In this document: positions 62,778-64,000 of the stretch, one piece after another
Layout of the letters: each line of letters begins with the position of its first letter
How positions within the stretch are numbered: the stretch's first letter is position 1
NCBI RefSeq assembly: GCF_933208495.1
Contig: NZ_CAKOET010000006.1
Coordinates: 1 to 64,000, forward strand
DNA length: 64,000 nucleotides
Direction of reading: 5' to 3'
DNA from: Convivina praedatoris
Lineage (GTDB): Bacteria; Bacillota; Bacilli; Lactobacillales; Lactobacillaceae
Program-made: the position numbers and the translations under genes
Notes under the pieces: generated by a model
Told to the model about the DNA's origin: nothing
Databases searched by the model: none
What the model saw: the letters and a program-made list of their open reading frames with translations, nothing else

Positions 62778-63857
62778 TTAACGTTTAGTCATTTTGAATT
62801 CTAAGAAAGCATCATTATATTTTTCAGTCCATTTTTGGCCCAAATTTTGATACACTTCCAATTTATCTAAAGTAACCTGACTCGGATAAAATTGACGATT
62901 GTTCTGAACTGATTTCGGTAGCAATTCATATGCCTTTTGATTAGGCGTCGCATAGCCAATATATTTTGCATTCTGCGCAGCATTTTGAGGTTGATTCATA
63001 AAGTTAATAAAGGCATAGGCTGCATCCTTGTGCCGTGCATTACGGGGAATCACAAAATTATCAAACCACTCATTTGAACCTTCACTAGGTACTTGATAAG
63101 CTAAATCCGGATTTTTAGCCATGGCCTGAGCTGCTTCTCCAGAGTAGGTAATTCCTATATTAGCTTCACCCTGAGCCATGTACATTTTTAATTCATCAGC
63201 CACAATAGCTTTTACATTCGGCATCAAAGAAGTTAACTTACCCTGAGCTGCTGCTAAATCGGCTGTAGATTGATCATTCATCGACTTAGCTTGAGAAACC
63301 AAAGTCATCCCCAAAATATCACGAGCAGAATCAACCAATAAAATCTGGTCTTTAAACTTTGAATCCCACAAATTATTCCAATGAGCTACAGAACTGGCCG
63401 AAATAACTTTTTTATTATATAAAATTCCTAATGTTCCCCAAAAATAAGGTATCGAATAACGATTTTGTGGATCAAAAGTTTGATTCAACAAACGCGGGTA
63501 GTAATTATTCATCCCCACTAGCCGATTGTAATCCAATGGCTCCAACAGATTAGCTTGTATCATCTTATTAACTGTATAGTCAGAAGGCACGGTTAAATCG
63601 TAAGAGGTCCCACCCTGTTTAATTTTTGTAAACATCGCTTCATTGGAGTCAAAGGTATTGTAGTTAACTTGGTACCCAGTTTCTTTGGTGAATTTCACTA
63701 ACAAATCAGGATCAATGTAGTCACCCCAATTATAAAAGTCTAACACTTTGTCAGAATGTTGTTGATTGTCTTGGGCCTGAACTAGATAGGTCTTTAAACC
63801 AAGTAAAACTAAAATCACCGCAATGATGATTGCCCCTCCAGTTAATAGTTTTCGCAT
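62778..63857 (-). CDS. potD: Spermidine/putrescine ABC transporter substrate-binding protein PotD
   Basis: 359 aa. FYNWGDYIDPDLLVKFTKET near the N-terminus and NEWFDNFVIPRNARHKDAAY are typical of PotD. There is no lipobox cysteine; the N-terminal helix (residues 8-25) has no clear cleavage site, so it may act as an anchor. Start at 63,857 with GAGAGGG; one base separates it from the potC stop. Confidence 0.93.
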   Translation of the reverse strand: MRKLLTGGAIIIAVILVLLGLKTYLVQAQDNQQHSDKVLDFYNWGDYIDPDLLVKFTKETGYQVNYNTFDSNEAMFTKIKQGGTSYDLTVPSDYTVNKMIQANLLEPLDYNRLVGMNNYYPRLLNQTFDPQNRYSIPYFWGTLGILYNKKVISASSVAHWNNLWDSKFKDQILLVDSARDILGMTLVSQAKSMNDQSTADLAAAQGKLTSLMPNVKAIVADELKMYMAQGEANIGITYSGEAAQAMAKNPDLAYQVPSEGSNEWFDNFVIPRNARHKDAAYAFINFMNQPQNAAQNAKYIGYATPNQKAYELLPKSVQNNRQFYPSQVTLDKLEVYQNLGQKWTEKYNDAFLEFKMTKR

Positions 63858-63858
63858 C

Positions 63859-64000
63859 TTATTCCCTCTCTCCCGGTAAGACAATCTTAGTTAGTTTATT
63901 TTTACGTTGACGATTAGCTCGTTGATTAATTAGGTAGTAAAAAAGGACTAAAATTATTGAAACTAAAAACATAATCGTGGATAAAGCATTAATTTCTAAA
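63859..64000 (-). CDS. potC: Spermidine/putrescine ABC transporter permease PotC, C-terminal fragment
   Basis: Only the last 46 residues are in the window. They contain one membrane helix (LSTIMFLVSIILVLFYYLIN) and a basic cytosolic tail (RANRQRKNKLTKIVLPGERE), as expected for the end of a PotC-type permease. Identity rests mainly on the following potD. Confidence 0.7.
   Translation of the reverse strand, partial: LEINALSTIMFLVSIILVLFYYLINQRANRQRKNKLTKIVLPGERE

Overview
The window comes from a low-GC Gram-positive lactic acid bacterium. The ribosomal proteins, class Ib nrdHEIF operon, ECF transporter, clusterless MutY and short adenylate kinase point to the Leuconostoc/Weissella side of Lactobacillaceae. 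That placement is inferred from protein style; no 16S gene is present.

Region 1 (1-12,667) is the early half of a temperate phage integrated at the 3' end of a tRNA-Thr gene (12,695-12,767). The integrase lies next to the tRNA. Leftward from the lysogeny switch (cI-like repressor at 8,559, cro-like gene at 8,430) runs a minus-strand early operon. It holds several very small genes, recT with a DUF1351 gene, an initiator gene carrying an iteron and AT-rich origin inside it, an HNH nuclease, a DUF3310 gene, a RusA resolvase, YopX, and a truncated N6 DNA methylase that runs off the window. Rightward lie the lysogenic-conversion genes: a DUF4041/GIY-YIG nuclease resembling SNIPE anti-phage proteins and a membrane-anchored small protein that is a superinfection-exclusion candidate. 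Next comes a roughly 420-nt noncoding array of variable stem-loops with conserved linkers. Pieces of the same RNA recur 10 kb away on the opposite strand, always in the local sense orientation. This array is my best candidate for an undescribed element.

Region 2 (12,695-24,050) is chromosome: tRNA-Thr, tRNA-Leu, an AI-2E-type transporter, a MutY that lacks all four iron-sulfur cysteines, a 47-aa basic protein, a PAP2 phosphatase, nrdHEIF, a CorC-like CBS protein, a histidine phosphatase, HflX, tRNA-Gln and tRNA-Tyr.

Region 3 (24,114-36,132) is envelope and transport: a drug MFS, a membrane glycerophosphodiesterase, an MMPL exporter with divergent TetR, a YiiX-like hydrolase, a serine-rich protein beside a membrane protein with a C-terminal LPATG, an orphan PASTA protein, a CcpA-type cre-controlled sugar transporter and a CPBP protease.

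Region 4 (36,203-40,830) has a guanine riboswitch controlling pbuX-xpt, followed by a three-gene DpnII-type (GATC) restriction-modification island.

Region 5 (40,986-63,861) is the translation block on the minus strand: rpsJ to rplQ, then (after a plus-strand insertion of NADH dehydrogenase and polyprenyl synthase) ecfA1-ecfA2-ecfT-truA and rplM-rpsI. rpsN is missing from its usual place between rplE and rpsH, where a 20-bp hairpin sits instead. The window closes with potD and the end of potC.
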